Of a DNA stretch of 64,000 nt, positions 34,514 to 43,564 are shown in pieces. The DNA lies in assembly GCF_041435215.1 (NCBI RefSeq), contig NZ_CP108394.1, positions 2,480,001 to 2,544,000 of the forward strand, in the 5' to 3' direction. The notes beneath the pieces were generated by a model. The model was not told the origin of the DNA and did not search any database. It was given only the letters and a program-made list of their open reading frames with translations. Source of the DNA: Streptomyces sp. NBC_01314. GTDB taxonomy: Bacteria; Actinomycetota; Actinomycetes; Streptomycetales; Streptomycetaceae. The translations under genes and the position numbers were made by a program. Within the stretch, counting starts at the first letter, position 1, and every line of letters starts with the position of its first letter.

Positions 34514-34645
34514 CCGTACCTCCAGTCAAGGACCGTCCGCGCAGACTAACGCGGGTGCCATGGCCCCGTCAGCGGCGTCTCGGCCATCCGGCGGACCCGC
34601 ACCGCTCTCGCGACGGCACGCCGAACCAGGACACCAGACACGGAA

Positions 34646-34669
34646 TCGGACAGGGATTCGGACAGGGTT
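34646..34669. repeat. 12-bp tandem duplication upstream of a membrane-protein gene
   Basis: TCGGACAGGGAT (34646-34657) and TCGGACAGGGTT (34658-34669) followed by TCGG. It lies 27-50 bp upstream of the ATG at 34696. It contains GGGAT/GGGTT, which is not a strong ribosome site. Short slippage duplication in the probable 5' leader. Confidence 0.7.
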
Positions 34670-34695
34670 CGGCTCGCCCGCTACCATGCGCGGCC

Positions 34696-35457
34696 ATGAA
34701 TGACGACGTGCGCAATATCGTCCTCGGCGTGATCGCGGCGGGGCTCAGTGCCTCGCTGGGCTGGCTCTTCCGGACGTACCTGTGGAAGCGGAAACTCCGC
34801 CGGAAGCAGACGTTCTTCGGACTGCCCGACAACTCCGAGTCCTTGCTGGTGGTCAGCCGCGATCCGTCCACAGTGAATCTGGCGGTGCACCGCTTCGACG
34901 TGTTCGCACTGCTGGAGCTCTCCGCACTGATCAAGGACTGCGGCGCGCACGCACAGATCATCACCCAGGACGCCGCCCAGCAGGGCTTCGGCGAACGCAC
35001 CGAGTTCTGCGTGGGAGGGCCCGGCTCCAACCGGCGTATGGCCGCCCACATAGCGGCCATGCTGCCGGGTATCCGTTTCAACCTCGACCCCGATCCCGGC
35101 CCCGACCGGGCCGCCCTGCACGTCGGCAGCGAGCAGTACCGCCTCGACCCCGGCATCACCGAGCACGTCGTCCTGGCCCGGCTCACCACCGGTCAGCCGG
35201 ACCAGTCCCGGCCCGTCTTCCTCTTCTGCGGCCAGCGCGCGATCACCAACCAGGCCGCCACCCGCTACCTCGCCCGCAACCACGAGCGCCTGCACCGCAA
35301 GTACGGCACCGGCACCTTCGTCCTCCTCCTGAAGGTCGTCAACTCCCAGGCGTACGGCCCCGATGTGGTCGAGCTCGTCTCGGACGTCACCCGCGCGGCC
35401 CAGGCCCCGGCACCGACCCCGTCGGCCCCGGCACAGATCTCGCACCGCGCCTCCTAG
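34696..35457 (+). CDS. Membrane-anchored protein with a Rossmann-like cytosolic domain, unrecognised
   Basis: 253 residues. One N-terminal transmembrane helix (VLGVIAAGLSASLGWLF, about 8-24) is followed by a Lys/Arg-rich stop-transfer RTYLWKRKLRRKQ, so the rest faces the cytosol. The soluble part has alternating beta/alpha elements: SLLVVSRDPS, VFALLELSALIKDCG, FCVGGPGSNRRMAAHIAAM (Gly-rich, nucleotide-binding-like), EHVVLARLTT, PVFLFCGQRAITNQAATRYLA and TFVLLLKVVN. The two Gly/Asn-bearing loops look like paired ligand sites. I do not recognise the family. The tail is a Pro/Ala linker. Monocistronic. Possible sensor or effector; function unknown. Confidence 0.85.
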   Translation: MNDDVRNIVLGVIAAGLSASLGWLFRTYLWKRKLRRKQTFFGLPDNSESLLVVSRDPSTVNLAVHRFDVFALLELSALIKDCGAHAQIITQDAAQQGFGERTEFCVGGPGSNRRMAAHIAAMLPGIRFNLDPDPGPDRAALHVGSEQYRLDPGITEHVVLARLTTGQPDQSRPVFLFCGQRAITNQAATRYLARNHERLHRKYGTGTFVLLLKVVNSQAYGPDVVELVSDVTRAAQAPAPTPSAPAQISHRAS

Positions 35458-35470
35458 TTCACGGCTGAAC

Positions 35471-35524
35471 GTTACCGTCACGTAACTTACTGGGGAGTTA
35501 CTTCCGGTAAGGGAGTCCGGTTAC
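35471..35524. promoter_or_regulatory. Cluster of GTTAC/GTAAC half-sites upstream of the CocE-like gene
   Basis: GTTACCG (35471), an inverted GTAAC (35482-35486), GTTAC (35497), GGTAA (35506-35510) and GTTACCG (35520-35526) occur within 54 bp, 40-95 bp ahead of the GTG at 35565. The first pair forms the inverted repeat GTTAC-N6-GTAAC. It looks like a multi-site operator for a dimeric regulator such as a TetR protein. The regulator is not in the adjacent genes. Confidence 0.6.
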
Positions 35525-35564
35525 CGTCGGGTCACTTTGCACTTACACGAGTGAGGAGCGACCC

Positions 35565-37163
35565 GTGAGACACCAGCACGGCACCACATCGCGTACGGCC
35601 AGGGCCCTGCGTACGAGCGCCGCGGGCGCCGTCTCGGCCACCCTGGTCGCCGGTACGGCCCTCGGCCTGGCCCCCGCCGCCGAGGCGGCGTCCGGCGCCA
35701 CCGCCGACCCCACCACGCGCTTCGTCGACATCGAGGGCGACGGTGGCACGGTCCTCAAGGCCAACGTGGTCGCGCCCGCGGACGCCTCGCGCGCCCACCC
35801 CCTCCTCGTGCTGCCCACGAGCTGGGGCCTCCCCCAGGTCGAGTACCTGGCCCAGGCACGGAAGCTCGCCGAAGCCGGTTACGTCGTGGTCAGTTACAAC
35901 GTCCGCGGCTTCTGGGAATCCGGCGGATACATAGAGGTCGCGGGGCCACCCGACACAGCCGACGCCTCCAAGGTGATCGACTGGGCCCTCGCGAACACTT
36001 CGGCCGACGCCGCGCGCATCGGCATGGCGGGGCTGTCGTACGGCGCGGGCATCAGCCTGCTCACCGCCGCGCACGACAAGCGCGTCAAGGCGGTCGCCGC
36101 GCTGAGCGGCTGGGCGGACCTGATCGACTCGATCTACGGCGGGCGCACCCAGCACCTCCAGGCAGCCGCCCTCCTGGACGGCGCCGGACGGATCACCGGC
36201 CGCCAGGGCCCCGAACTCCAGCAGCTCTTCGAGAACTTCTACGCCTCCAACCTGGCCAAGGAGGAGGACATGATCGCCTGGGGGAAGAAACGTTCCCCCG
36301 AGACCTACCTGGACCAGCTCAACACCAACGGCACGGCGGTCATGCTCGCCAACGCCTGGGGCGACTCGATCTTCCCGCCCAACCAGTACGCCGACTTCTA
36401 CGAGAAGCTCACCGGCCCCAAGCGGCTGGAACTGCGCCCCGGTGACCACGCCACCACGGAGGCGACCGGACTGTTCGGGCTGCCCAACGACGTGTGGACG
36501 GACACCCAGCGCTGGTTCGACCGCTACCTCAAGGGCACGCCCAACGGCATCGACCGCGAGCAGCCCGTACGGCTCAAGTCCCGTACGGGCGGCGCCTTCG
36601 AGGGCTACCCGGACTGGAAGTCGGTCACCGCGACCCGCGAGAAGATCGCCCTGACGGGCGGCACCACGATCCGCGCGAACGTCGACTCGGGCGCGGACGG
36701 CGGTGTCGTCTTCCTCTCCAGCATCCTGGACCAGGTGGCCCAACTGCCGCCCGTGGCCTCGATTCCGCTGCTGCCGCGCCGCTGGGCGGCCGTGTGGCAG
36801 TCGGAGAAGTACGCGACGGCGCGGTCCGTGCGGGGGACCGCGAAGCTGCACACCACGGTCACGGCCACCAAGGAGAGCGGCACCCTCGTCGCCTACCTGT
36901 ACGACGTGGGCCCGCTCGGCCTCGGCAAGCTGGTCAGCCACGCGCCGTACACCTTCCACGGCGAGACACCCGGCAAGCCGTTCGGCGTGGACCTGGAGTT
37001 GCTCTCCACGGCCTACGACGTTCCGGCGGGCCACCGTCTCGCCCTGGTCGTCGACACGGTCGACCCGCTCTACATCGAGCACAACCCGACCGGCGCGCAG
37101 CTGACCTTCTCCTCGCCGCCGAACGACCCGTCGTACGTGTCGATCCCGCTGCGCGAGCAGTGA
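35565..37163 (+). CDS. Secreted CocE/NonD-family alpha/beta hydrolase (X-Pro dipeptidyl-peptidase-like)
   Basis: 532 residues from GTG 35565 after GAGGAG. An N-terminal export signal with two Arg-rich parts is followed by AAGAVSATLVAGTALGLAPA, cleaved near AEAASG. Alpha/beta-hydrolase triad: Ser in MAGLSYGAGISLL (about 150), Asp in LANAWGDSIFPP and His in PGDHATTEA. The C-terminal jelly-roll domain (about 345-530) is the X-Pro DAP C-terminal type, ending RLALVVDTVDPLYIEH and ending SIPLREQ. Hydrolyses an ester or amide outside the cell; exact substrate unknown. GTTAC-type half-sites upstream suggest dedicated regulation. Confidence 0.93.
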   Translation: MRHQHGTTSRTARALRTSAAGAVSATLVAGTALGLAPAAEAASGATADPTTRFVDIEGDGGTVLKANVVAPADASRAHPLLVLPTSWGLPQVEYLAQARKLAEAGYVVVSYNVRGFWESGGYIEVAGPPDTADASKVIDWALANTSADAARIGMAGLSYGAGISLLTAAHDKRVKAVAALSGWADLIDSIYGGRTQHLQAAALLDGAGRITGRQGPELQQLFENFYASNLAKEEDMIAWGKKRSPETYLDQLNTNGTAVMLANAWGDSIFPPNQYADFYEKLTGPKRLELRPGDHATTEATGLFGLPNDVWTDTQRWFDRYLKGTPNGIDREQPVRLKSRTGGAFEGYPDWKSVTATREKIALTGGTTIRANVDSGADGGVVFLSSILDQVAQLPPVASIPLLPRRWAAVWQSEKYATARSVRGTAKLHTTVTATKESGTLVAYLYDVGPLGLGKLVSHAPYTFHGETPGKPFGVDLELLSTAYDVPAGHRLALVVDTVDPLYIEHNPTGAQLTFSSPPNDPSYVSIPLREQ

Positions 37164-37169
37164 TCTCCG

Positions 37170-37219
37170 GCTGCTGCCGGGCGGGCCTGGCCCCTGGCTA
37201 CTGCGCGCCTGGCAGCAGC
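37170..37219. terminator. Hairpin between convergent CocE-like and gluA genes
   Basis: GCTGCTGCC (37170-37178) pairs perfectly with GGCAGCAGC (37211-37219), with smaller internal pairing of GGGCC/GGCCC type. Followed by ATCCCTTTT, a weak T-run. It begins seven bases after the CocE-like stop. Confidence 0.5.
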
Positions 37220-37318
37220 ATCCCTTTTCGGCCGGGGGTGGCGTCCACGGCCTCGCTCACCCCAAGTGGATGAACCGCTCATCGTAGTCGAGGCCCGCGC
37301 CGGGTCCAGTGGCGGTGG

Positions 37319-38062
<744 letters not shown>

Positions 38063-38100
38063 GCCCTGCCCGCCCTACTCGCTCTCGGCCCGTGCCATGT

Positions 38101-38125
38101 CGTGTCGTGTCGTGTCGTGTCGTGT
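38101..38125. repeat. CGTGT x5 microsatellite upstream of gluA
   Basis: Five perfect CGTGT pentamers with a near-copy CATGT before and TGGTGTCGTGTCG after, 39-63 bp upstream of the gluA start on the other strand. The tract spacing could change by slippage and so alter promoter geometry. Confidence 0.85.
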
Positions 38126-38272
38126 TGGTGTCGTGTCGCAGGTGCCGCAAACTATCCGGACGGATGTTGCCCTCAGGGACGACACGCACTGTCAGGGATT
38201 AGCCGTATTTTCAGGAGTCGGCCACGTCGCAGGCGGCGCGGAGGACAGCGTGCGGGACGGCGCGGGAGGCCG

Positions 38273-38719
38273 TCATCCCTCCGCGACCTCGGCGTACAGC
38301 TGGGACAGTTCCGGTGCGCCGCTCGCGGCCCACTCGTGGCCGGCCTCGACCACGTCGATCTCACGGCCGGACATCAGGCGCACCACGGGCTGCCCATCGG
38401 GCCAGATCTCCCAGCGGGCGCCGGGGACGGTCCGTACGACGACCGTGCCCAGGTAGAGCCCGGCGTCGTTCCCGAGCCAGGCCACGGTCTCCTCGTCGTC
38501 GCGCCAGCGCGGAACGAGCTGGTCGAGGGCTTCCAGCGAGGCTGCGGAGTCGTCCAGTCGAACACCGGCCTGTGCGGCCTGCGCGCGCAGCAGTTCGCAT
38601 TCGGAGAGGAGTTCGGCGAGTCCTTCGTGACCGTCGTCACCGTCGCCGCCGGTGAACACCGCGACCCCGAAAACGGAGTCACGCCTCTTGCGCCAGTTGC
38701 CCAGGAAAGAGATGTTCAT
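38273..38719 (-). CDS. Small conserved hypothetical protein (possibly DUF6278-type)
   Basis: 148 residues beginning MNISFLGNWRKRRDSVFGVA. It contains VFTGGDGDDGHEGLAELLSECELLRAQ (given as LAELLSECELLRAQ), LVPRWRDDEETVAWLGNDAG and LYLGTVVVRTVPGARWEIWPDG then VVRLMSGREIDVVE. A beta-rich C-terminal half follows a helical N-terminal half. There is no signal or membrane segment. It resembles an actinobacterial family of unknown function, from memory DUF6278. Its ATG is preceded by AAAGAGATG-like sequence with AGGAAAG at a workable distance. Reads leftward after an SGNH hydrolase upstream region; monocistronic. Confidence 0.85.
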   Translation of the reverse strand: MNISFLGNWRKRRDSVFGVAVFTGGDGDDGHEGLAELLSECELLRAQAAQAGVRLDDSAASLEALDQLVPRWRDDEETVAWLGNDAGLYLGTVVVRTVPGARWEIWPDGQPVVRLMSGREIDVVEAGHEWAASGAPELSQLYAEVAEG

Positions 38720-38943
38720 GCGCTCAGCGTGTCATCCGCATCACCCTCAGCACCACAGGCGCGCGGGGACCGACTGTTCGCCGGGAGTTCGTTCGCATTT
38801 CGAGCCCGCCTCATGGACGGGTTCCTGACGCCTCATTGGCTTCATGACGCATCTGTCGTCTCATCGTTGTACCGATGTCGCATCCGTCGTCATCGATCGC
38901 CATCGTCGCCAACATGGTCATCAGTGAGCGGGAGGGGTCACGC

Positions 38944-40704
38944 GTGCGCCGACGCGTCCGGGGAACGACCGTCGTACTGGCACTTCTGGCGGCGGTGGCA
39001 CCCGTCGCCACCGCCCGGGCCGCCGGCGGCCCGGTGCCCGAACCGGTGCCGCTGGAACGCCTCTTCGACAATCGGGCGGTCAGCGACGACGCGCGGCCCG
39101 CCGAGGCCGACTTCGACGGCTCCGGCGGTTCCCTCTCCGCCACCGACCTGACGGCCGCCGGGTGGACACCCGGACGCGCGCTGACCGTTCAGGGCGCGCG
39201 CCTGACCTGGCCGCGCCGCACGGCGGGCGAGCCCGACAACGTACGCGCCGCCGGCCAGTCCGTCCGTGTACGGGGCCGGGGAGACGCCCTCGCCTTCCTC
39301 GTCGCCGCCACGGGCGGCACCGAGGCGACCGGCACCGGTACGGTCCGCTACACGAGCGGCGCCCGCTCCGCGTACCGCCTGACCGCCCCGGACTGGCGCA
39401 CCGGCCCGCTCGCCACCAAAGCCGTGGCGCTCCCTCACATCAACACTCCCGGCGGTCAACTCACCGAGAAGGCACGGCTGTACGTCGTCACCGTGCCGGT
39501 CACGCGTGGCCGCGAAGTCGCCTCAGTGACCCTGCCGCGCAACCGGGACCTGCATGTGTTCGCCCTGTCCGTCCGCCCCGAGTCGCCCGGCTGGACCGGC
39601 GGTTGGGCCGCTTCCGCCTCCGGATACACGGCCGTCGGCCCCTGGACCGACCGCACACTGCGGCTCGTCGTCCACACCTCGGCGGGCGGGCCCCGGGTCC
39701 GGATCCGGCTCGACAACACCTTCGCGTCGGCGCCGGTACGGGTGGGCAGCGCGACGGTGGCGTTGCAGGCGGCGGGGGCGACCGCCCGCAGCGCGCCGGT
39801 GCCGCTGTCGTTCGGGGGCGCGGCGGGTACCGGTATCCCGGCGGGCGCCCAGGCGTTCAGCGACCCGCTGGGCTTCGAAGTGCCGCCGGACACCAACCTG
39901 TTGGTGAGCTTCCACCTGCCGGGCACGGTGACGGCCGCCCCGGTGCACCGGCTCGCCCAGCAGACGTCGTACGTGAGCGAGCCGGGGGACCACGCGGGCG
40001 AGGGCTCGGCGACTGCGTACACCTCGACGCTCACGACCTGGCCGCTGCTGACCGGTGTGGACGTGGGCGGCGGGCCGGGCTCCGTCGTGCTCCTCGGGGA
40101 CTCGATCACCGACGGCGAGAGGGTGACGGCCGACGCGAACCGGCGGTGGCCGGATGTGCTGGCCGGGCGGCTGCTCGCCCAGGACGAGGTCCCGCGCTAC
40201 GGCGTCCTCAACCAGGGGATCTCGGCGAACCGGGTGGTCACCGACCGCTATCCCGGCGACGGTGTCTCCACCGACACGGGCGGCGTGAGCGCCCTGCACC
40301 GCCTCGACCGTGACGTCCTCGCCCAGACCTCCGCCCGTACCGCCGTCGTCTTCCAGGGCGTCAACGACGTCCGCTGGGGTGCGACGGCGGGCGAGGTCGT
40401 CGCCGGACTGCGGGAGATCGCGGCCCGGGGGCACGAGCGGGGACTGCGCATGCTCGTGGCGACGATCGCGCCGTGCGAGGGCGAGTCCCGCTGCACGGCC
40501 GACGCCGACGAGCGGCGGGTCGCGGTGAACGAGTGGATCCGGGGGAACGAGGAGTTCGACGGGATCCTCGACTTCGACGTGGTGCTGCGCGACCCCGATC
40601 GCCCGGCCCGGTTATTTCCCGCGTACGACAGCGGGGACCATCTGCATCCGAACGAAACGGGACTGGCCGTGCTGGCCGAGTCGGTGGACCTCAGGCTCCT
40701 CTGA
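38944..40704 (+). CDS. Secreted SGNH/GDSL hydrolase with an in-frame TTA codon
   Basis: 586 residues from GTG 38944, supported by GGGAGGGG six nt upstream and an immediate signal peptide VRRRVRGTTVVLALLAAVA cleaved near ARAAGG. An N-terminal beta-rich half (about 30-375) precedes the SGNH domain: block I VVLLGDSITDGERV (Ser), block II LNQGISANRV, block III VVFQGVNDVRWG (Asn) and block V SGDHLHPNETG (His). It acts on esters outside the cell, perhaps polysaccharide acetyl groups. Leu557 (40612-40614) is TTA, the rarest streptomycete codon, read by bldA tRNA, so translation should be late or development-linked. Convergent with xthA by 11 bp. Confidence 0.93.
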   Translation: MRRRVRGTTVVLALLAAVAPVATARAAGGPVPEPVPLERLFDNRAVSDDARPAEADFDGSGGSLSATDLTAAGWTPGRALTVQGARLTWPRRTAGEPDNVRAAGQSVRVRGRGDALAFLVAATGGTEATGTGTVRYTSGARSAYRLTAPDWRTGPLATKAVALPHINTPGGQLTEKARLYVVTVPVTRGREVASVTLPRNRDLHVFALSVRPESPGWTGGWAASASGYTAVGPWTDRTLRLVVHTSAGGPRVRIRLDNTFASAPVRVGSATVALQAAGATARSAPVPLSFGGAAGTGIPAGAQAFSDPLGFEVPPDTNLLVSFHLPGTVTAAPVHRLAQQTSYVSEPGDHAGEGSATAYTSTLTTWPLLTGVDVGGGPGSVVLLGDSITDGERVTADANRRWPDVLAGRLLAQDEVPRYGVLNQGISANRVVTDRYPGDGVSTDTGGVSALHRLDRDVLAQTSARTAVVFQGVNDVRWGATAGEVVAGLREIAARGHERGLRMLVATIAPCEGESRCTADADERRVAVNEWIRGNEEFDGILDFDVVLRDPDRPARLFPAYDSGDHLHPNETGLAVLAESVDLRLL

Positions 40705-40715
40705 GCCGCCGGAAA

Positions 40716-41495
40716 CTACACCTCCAGGTCCACCACGACCGGCGCGTGGTCCGACGCGCCCTTGCCCTTCCGCTCCTCCCGGTCCACGTACGAGTCGGTC
40801 ACGGCCTTCGCGAACGCCTCGTTGCCGTAGACGAGGTCGATGCGCATGCCCCGGTTCTTCGGGAAGCAGAGCTGGCGGTAGTCCCAGTACGTGAAGGGGT
40901 GCTCGTACTTGAGGGGGCGCGGGACGACGTCGGAGAGGCCGGCCTCGCGGAGGGAGGCGAGGGCGGCACGCTCGGCGGGGGTGACATGGGTGAGGCCCTC
41001 GAAGGCGGCGACGTCGTACACGTCGTCGTCCGTCGGCGCCACGTTGTAGTCGCCCATGACGGCGAAGGGGCGGCTGCCGGCCGCGTCGCCCGCGACGGTG
41101 GCCTTGAGGGCCTCGAACCACTGGAGCTTGTACGCGTAGTGCGGGTGGTCGACCTCGCGGCCGTTCGGCACGTACACCGACCAGACGCGGACCGGGCCGC
41201 AGGTCGCGGAGATCGCGCGGGGCTCCACGACGCCGTCGTAGCCGGGGTCGCCGGGCAGGCCCTTGACCACGTCCTCGATGCCGACGCGGGAGATCACCGC
41301 CACGCCGTTCCACCGGCCCGTCGCGTGCACCGCCGCCTCGTAGCCCGCCTCGCGCAGCGCGTCGAACGGGAAGCCGTCCTCGGCGATCTTGGCCTCCTGG
41401 AGGCAGAGCACGTCGGTGCCGCTGCTCTCCAGCCAGGCCAGGAGCCTCGGGAGACGGGCGGTGATCGAGTTCACGTTCCAGGTCGCGATGCGCAT
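40716..41495 (-). CDS. xthA: Exodeoxyribonuclease III (AP endonuclease)
   Basis: 259 residues, standard length. Cuts DNA at abasic sites and removes 3' blocking ends in base excision repair. Motifs: ATWNVNSITARLPRLLAWLE at the N-terminus, CLQEAKI (metal Glu), VYVPNGREVDHPHYAYKLQW, VMGDYNVAPTDDDVY (catalytic Asp/Asn), GMRIDLVYGN and SDHAPVVVDLEV with the catalytic His. All active-site residues are present. Downstream of an MBL-fold hydrolase (gap 72 bp), probably own promoter. Confidence 0.96.
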   Translation of the reverse strand: MRIATWNVNSITARLPRLLAWLESSGTDVLCLQEAKIAEDGFPFDALREAGYEAAVHATGRWNGVAVISRVGIEDVVKGLPGDPGYDGVVEPRAISATCGPVRVWSVYVPNGREVDHPHYAYKLQWFEALKATVAGDAAGSRPFAVMGDYNVAPTDDDVYDVAAFEGLTHVTPAERAALASLREAGLSDVVPRPLKYEHPFTYWDYRQLCFPKNRGMRIDLVYGNEAFAKAVTDSYVDREERKGKGASDHAPVVVDLEV

Positions 41496-41566
41496 GCCTC
41501 ACAACCTACCGGGCGGGTCCGACAACGCCGGTCACGCCCGGTCGCCGACGACGACGTGCGCGCTGC

Positions 41567-42202
41567 TCAGACGTCCGCCGAGGTGCCGGGGGCGAGACGC
41601 AGGTGCTCGGCACCGCCCAGGGTGCCGATCTGGCGGTCGTAGATGGGGCGGGCGAGGTCGGTGAGGAGGGCGTCGTGGATGTCGTACGCGCGGTGCGGCT
41701 TCACCTCGCGGACGTAGTCGATGACTTCGGAGATCTTGCTCCAGGGGGCCATGACGGGGAGCATCAGCGTCTCGACGGCATGGTCGGGGACGGTGAGGGC
41801 GTCGCCAGGGTGGAAGACCCGGCCGCGGTCGACGAGGTAGCCGACGTTGGTGATGCGCGGGATGTCCGGGTGGATGACGGCGTGGAGCTCGCCGTGGACC
41901 TGGACGTCGAAGCCCGCGGCGGTGAACGTGTCGCCGTGGCCGACGGTGTGCACCCGGCCGGGGAAGGCGGCGGAGATCTTCTCGGCGACGGACCGCAGGG
42001 TCCAGATCTCGGCGGCCGGGTTGCCCTCCAGGGCCGTCCGCAGCCGTCCCTCGTCGAAATGGTCGATGTGCTCGTGCGTGACCAGGACGGCGTCCGCGCC
42101 GATCGCGGCGTCCTCCTCGCTGAACCCGCCCGGGTCGATGACGAGCGTGCGTCCGTCCTTCTCCAGACGGACGCAGGCGTGCGACTTCTTGGTGAGCTTC
42201 AT
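41567..42202 (-). CDS. MBL-fold metallohydrolase (UlaG-like)
   Basis: 211 residues from ATG 42202 (MKLTKKSHACVRLEKDGRTL), supported by AGGA nine nt upstream. The earlier in-frame start at 42259 adds a low-complexity part. Metal motif HxHxDH: LVTHEHIDHFDEG (about 60). Further ligands: HGELHAVIHPD region, FHPGDALTVPD (Asp) and AYDIHDAL (His). UlaG-like small lactonase or phosphodiesterase group. Probably cotranscribed with the PcaD-PcaC fusion upstream (gap 63 bp), though a pathway connection is unclear. Substrate unknown. Confidence 0.92.
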   Translation of the reverse strand: MKLTKKSHACVRLEKDGRTLVIDPGGFSEEDAAIGADAVLVTHEHIDHFDEGRLRTALEGNPAAEIWTLRSVAEKISAAFPGRVHTVGHGDTFTAAGFDVQVHGELHAVIHPDIPRITNVGYLVDRGRVFHPGDALTVPDHAVETLMLPVMAPWSKISEVIDYVREVKPHRAYDIHDALLTDLARPIYDRQIGTLGGAEHLRLAPGTSADV

Positions 42203-42265
42203 GGGTCCATCCTGCCTCCGGCCACCGGTTGTGCGCCCACCGGCGGCCGGGCTCGGCACCGGGGC

Positions 42266-43564
42266 TCACTCCTCGGGGGTGGTCTCCTCGCGGATGACCT
42301 GCTGGGCCACGCGGAACGCGCTGTTCGCGGCCGGCACCCCGCAGTAGACGGCGGCCTGGAGGAGGACTTCCTTGATCTCGTTCGGGGTGAGGCCGTTGCG
42401 GAGGGCGGCGCGGGTGTGGAAGGCGAGTTCGTCCAGGTGTCCGCCGGCGACGAGCGCGGTCAGCGTGACACAGCTGCGGGAGCGGCGGTCGAGACCGGGC
42501 CGGTCCCAGATCTCGCCCCAGGCGTAGCGGGTGATGAACTCCTGGAAGTCGCCGGAGAACTCGTCCGCCGAGGCCAGCGCCCGGTCGACATGCGCGTCCC
42601 CGAGCACCTCGCGGCGGACCTTGAGCCCGGCGTCGTACGGGTCCGGTCTGCCCAGCGCCTCGGGCTGGGCGGCGGCCGGGGCGATCTCGGCGACCGGTCC
42701 GGTCTGCGGCGGAACGGCGGCGAGGACCGGCTTGACCGGGGCCGCCGGGATGGCGACCTGGCCGGTGATGGAGTCGTAGGCGGGCTGCCAGGCGGTGGAG
42801 AAGTGCCGTACGAGGAGGTCGGTGACGGCGGCGGGCTGTTCGACCGGCACGAGGTGCGAGGCGCCGGGTACGACGGCGAGCCGGGCGTCCGGGATGCCCG
42901 CGACGAGCGTGCGGGCCTCGGCGGGGCCGGTGACCTGGTCGTCGGAGCCGACGAGGACGAGGGTGGGGACGCCGATACGGCCGAGTTCGCCGCGCACGTC
43001 GAACGAGGCGAGCGCCTCGCAGGCGGCGATGTAGCAACCGGGGTCGGTGGTGCGCACCATCTGCACGGCCCACTCGGTGATCGCCGGCTGAGCCGCCGCG
43101 AACCCGCCGGTGAACCAGCGGTCCGGAGACGTACGGGCGATCGGGTCGAGGCCGTTCGTCCGCACGATCACCCCGCGCTGACGGAACTCGTCGGCCGTGC
43201 CGAAGCGGGGCGAGGCGGCGATCAGCGCGAGCGAGGCGATGCGTTCGGGATGGCGCAGCGCGAGCTCGACGCCGATGGCGCCGCCGAGCGCACAGCCCGC
43301 GTAACCGAACCGCTGCACCCCGACGGCGTCGAGCGTGGCCAGCAGCCGGGCGGCCAACTCGGTGACCGAGCCGCCCGGGTACGCGGGCGCACCACCGTGG
43401 CCCGGCAGGTCGAAGCGGAAGATCCGCCACTGTTTGGTCAGTTCTGGGACCTGCCGGTCCCACATGTGCCATGTAGTACCGAGCGAGGGTCCGAGGATCA
43501 GGACCGGGGCGTCGTCCGGCCCGTCGAACCGGTACTGGAGGGCGGGGGTCTGCGTCTCACTCAC
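42266..43564 (-). CDS. pcaL: PcaD-PcaC fusion: 3-oxoadipate enol-lactonase/4-carboxymuconolactone decarboxylase
   Basis: 432 residues. Residues 1-255 form an alpha/beta hydrolase (PcaD): FDLPGHGGAPAYPGG, then elbow GYAGCALGGAIG, Asp in LVLVGSDDQVTGP and His in VPGASHLVPVEQP. Residues 300-425 are the AhpD-like PcaC decarboxylase (VRREVLGDAHVDRALA, FQEFITRYAWGEIW, SRSCVTLTALVAGG, CGVPAANSAFRVAQ). Both steps belong to the protocatechuate branch of beta-ketoadipate. The elbow position normally occupied by Ser (G-x-S-x-G) is Ala here, with Cys one residue before; lactonase activity is therefore open. No other pca genes are next to it, unlike the usual pca cluster. Confidence 0.9.
   Translation of the reverse strand: MSETQTPALQYRFDGPDDAPVLILGPSLGTTWHMWDRQVPELTKQWRIFRFDLPGHGGAPAYPGGSVTELAARLLATLDAVGVQRFGYAGCALGGAIGVELALRHPERIASLALIAASPRFGTADEFRQRGVIVRTNGLDPIARTSPDRWFTGGFAAAQPAITEWAVQMVRTTDPGCYIAACEALASFDVRGELGRIGVPTLVLVGSDDQVTGPAEARTLVAGIPDARLAVVPGASHLVPVEQPAAVTDLLVRHFSTAWQPAYDSITGQVAIPAAPVKPVLAAVPPQTGPVAEIAPAAAQPEALGRPDPYDAGLKVRREVLGDAHVDRALASADEFSGDFQEFITRYAWGEIWDRPGLDRRSRSCVTLTALVAGGHLDELAFHTRAALRNGLTPNEIKEVLLQAAVYCGVPAANSAFRVAQQVIREETTPEE

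Noticed and set aside
38720..38943. Possible N-terminal extension of the SGNH hydrolase from ATG 38875
   Set aside because: GTG 38944 has a strong ribosome site and begins directly with the signal peptide; the extension lacks both.
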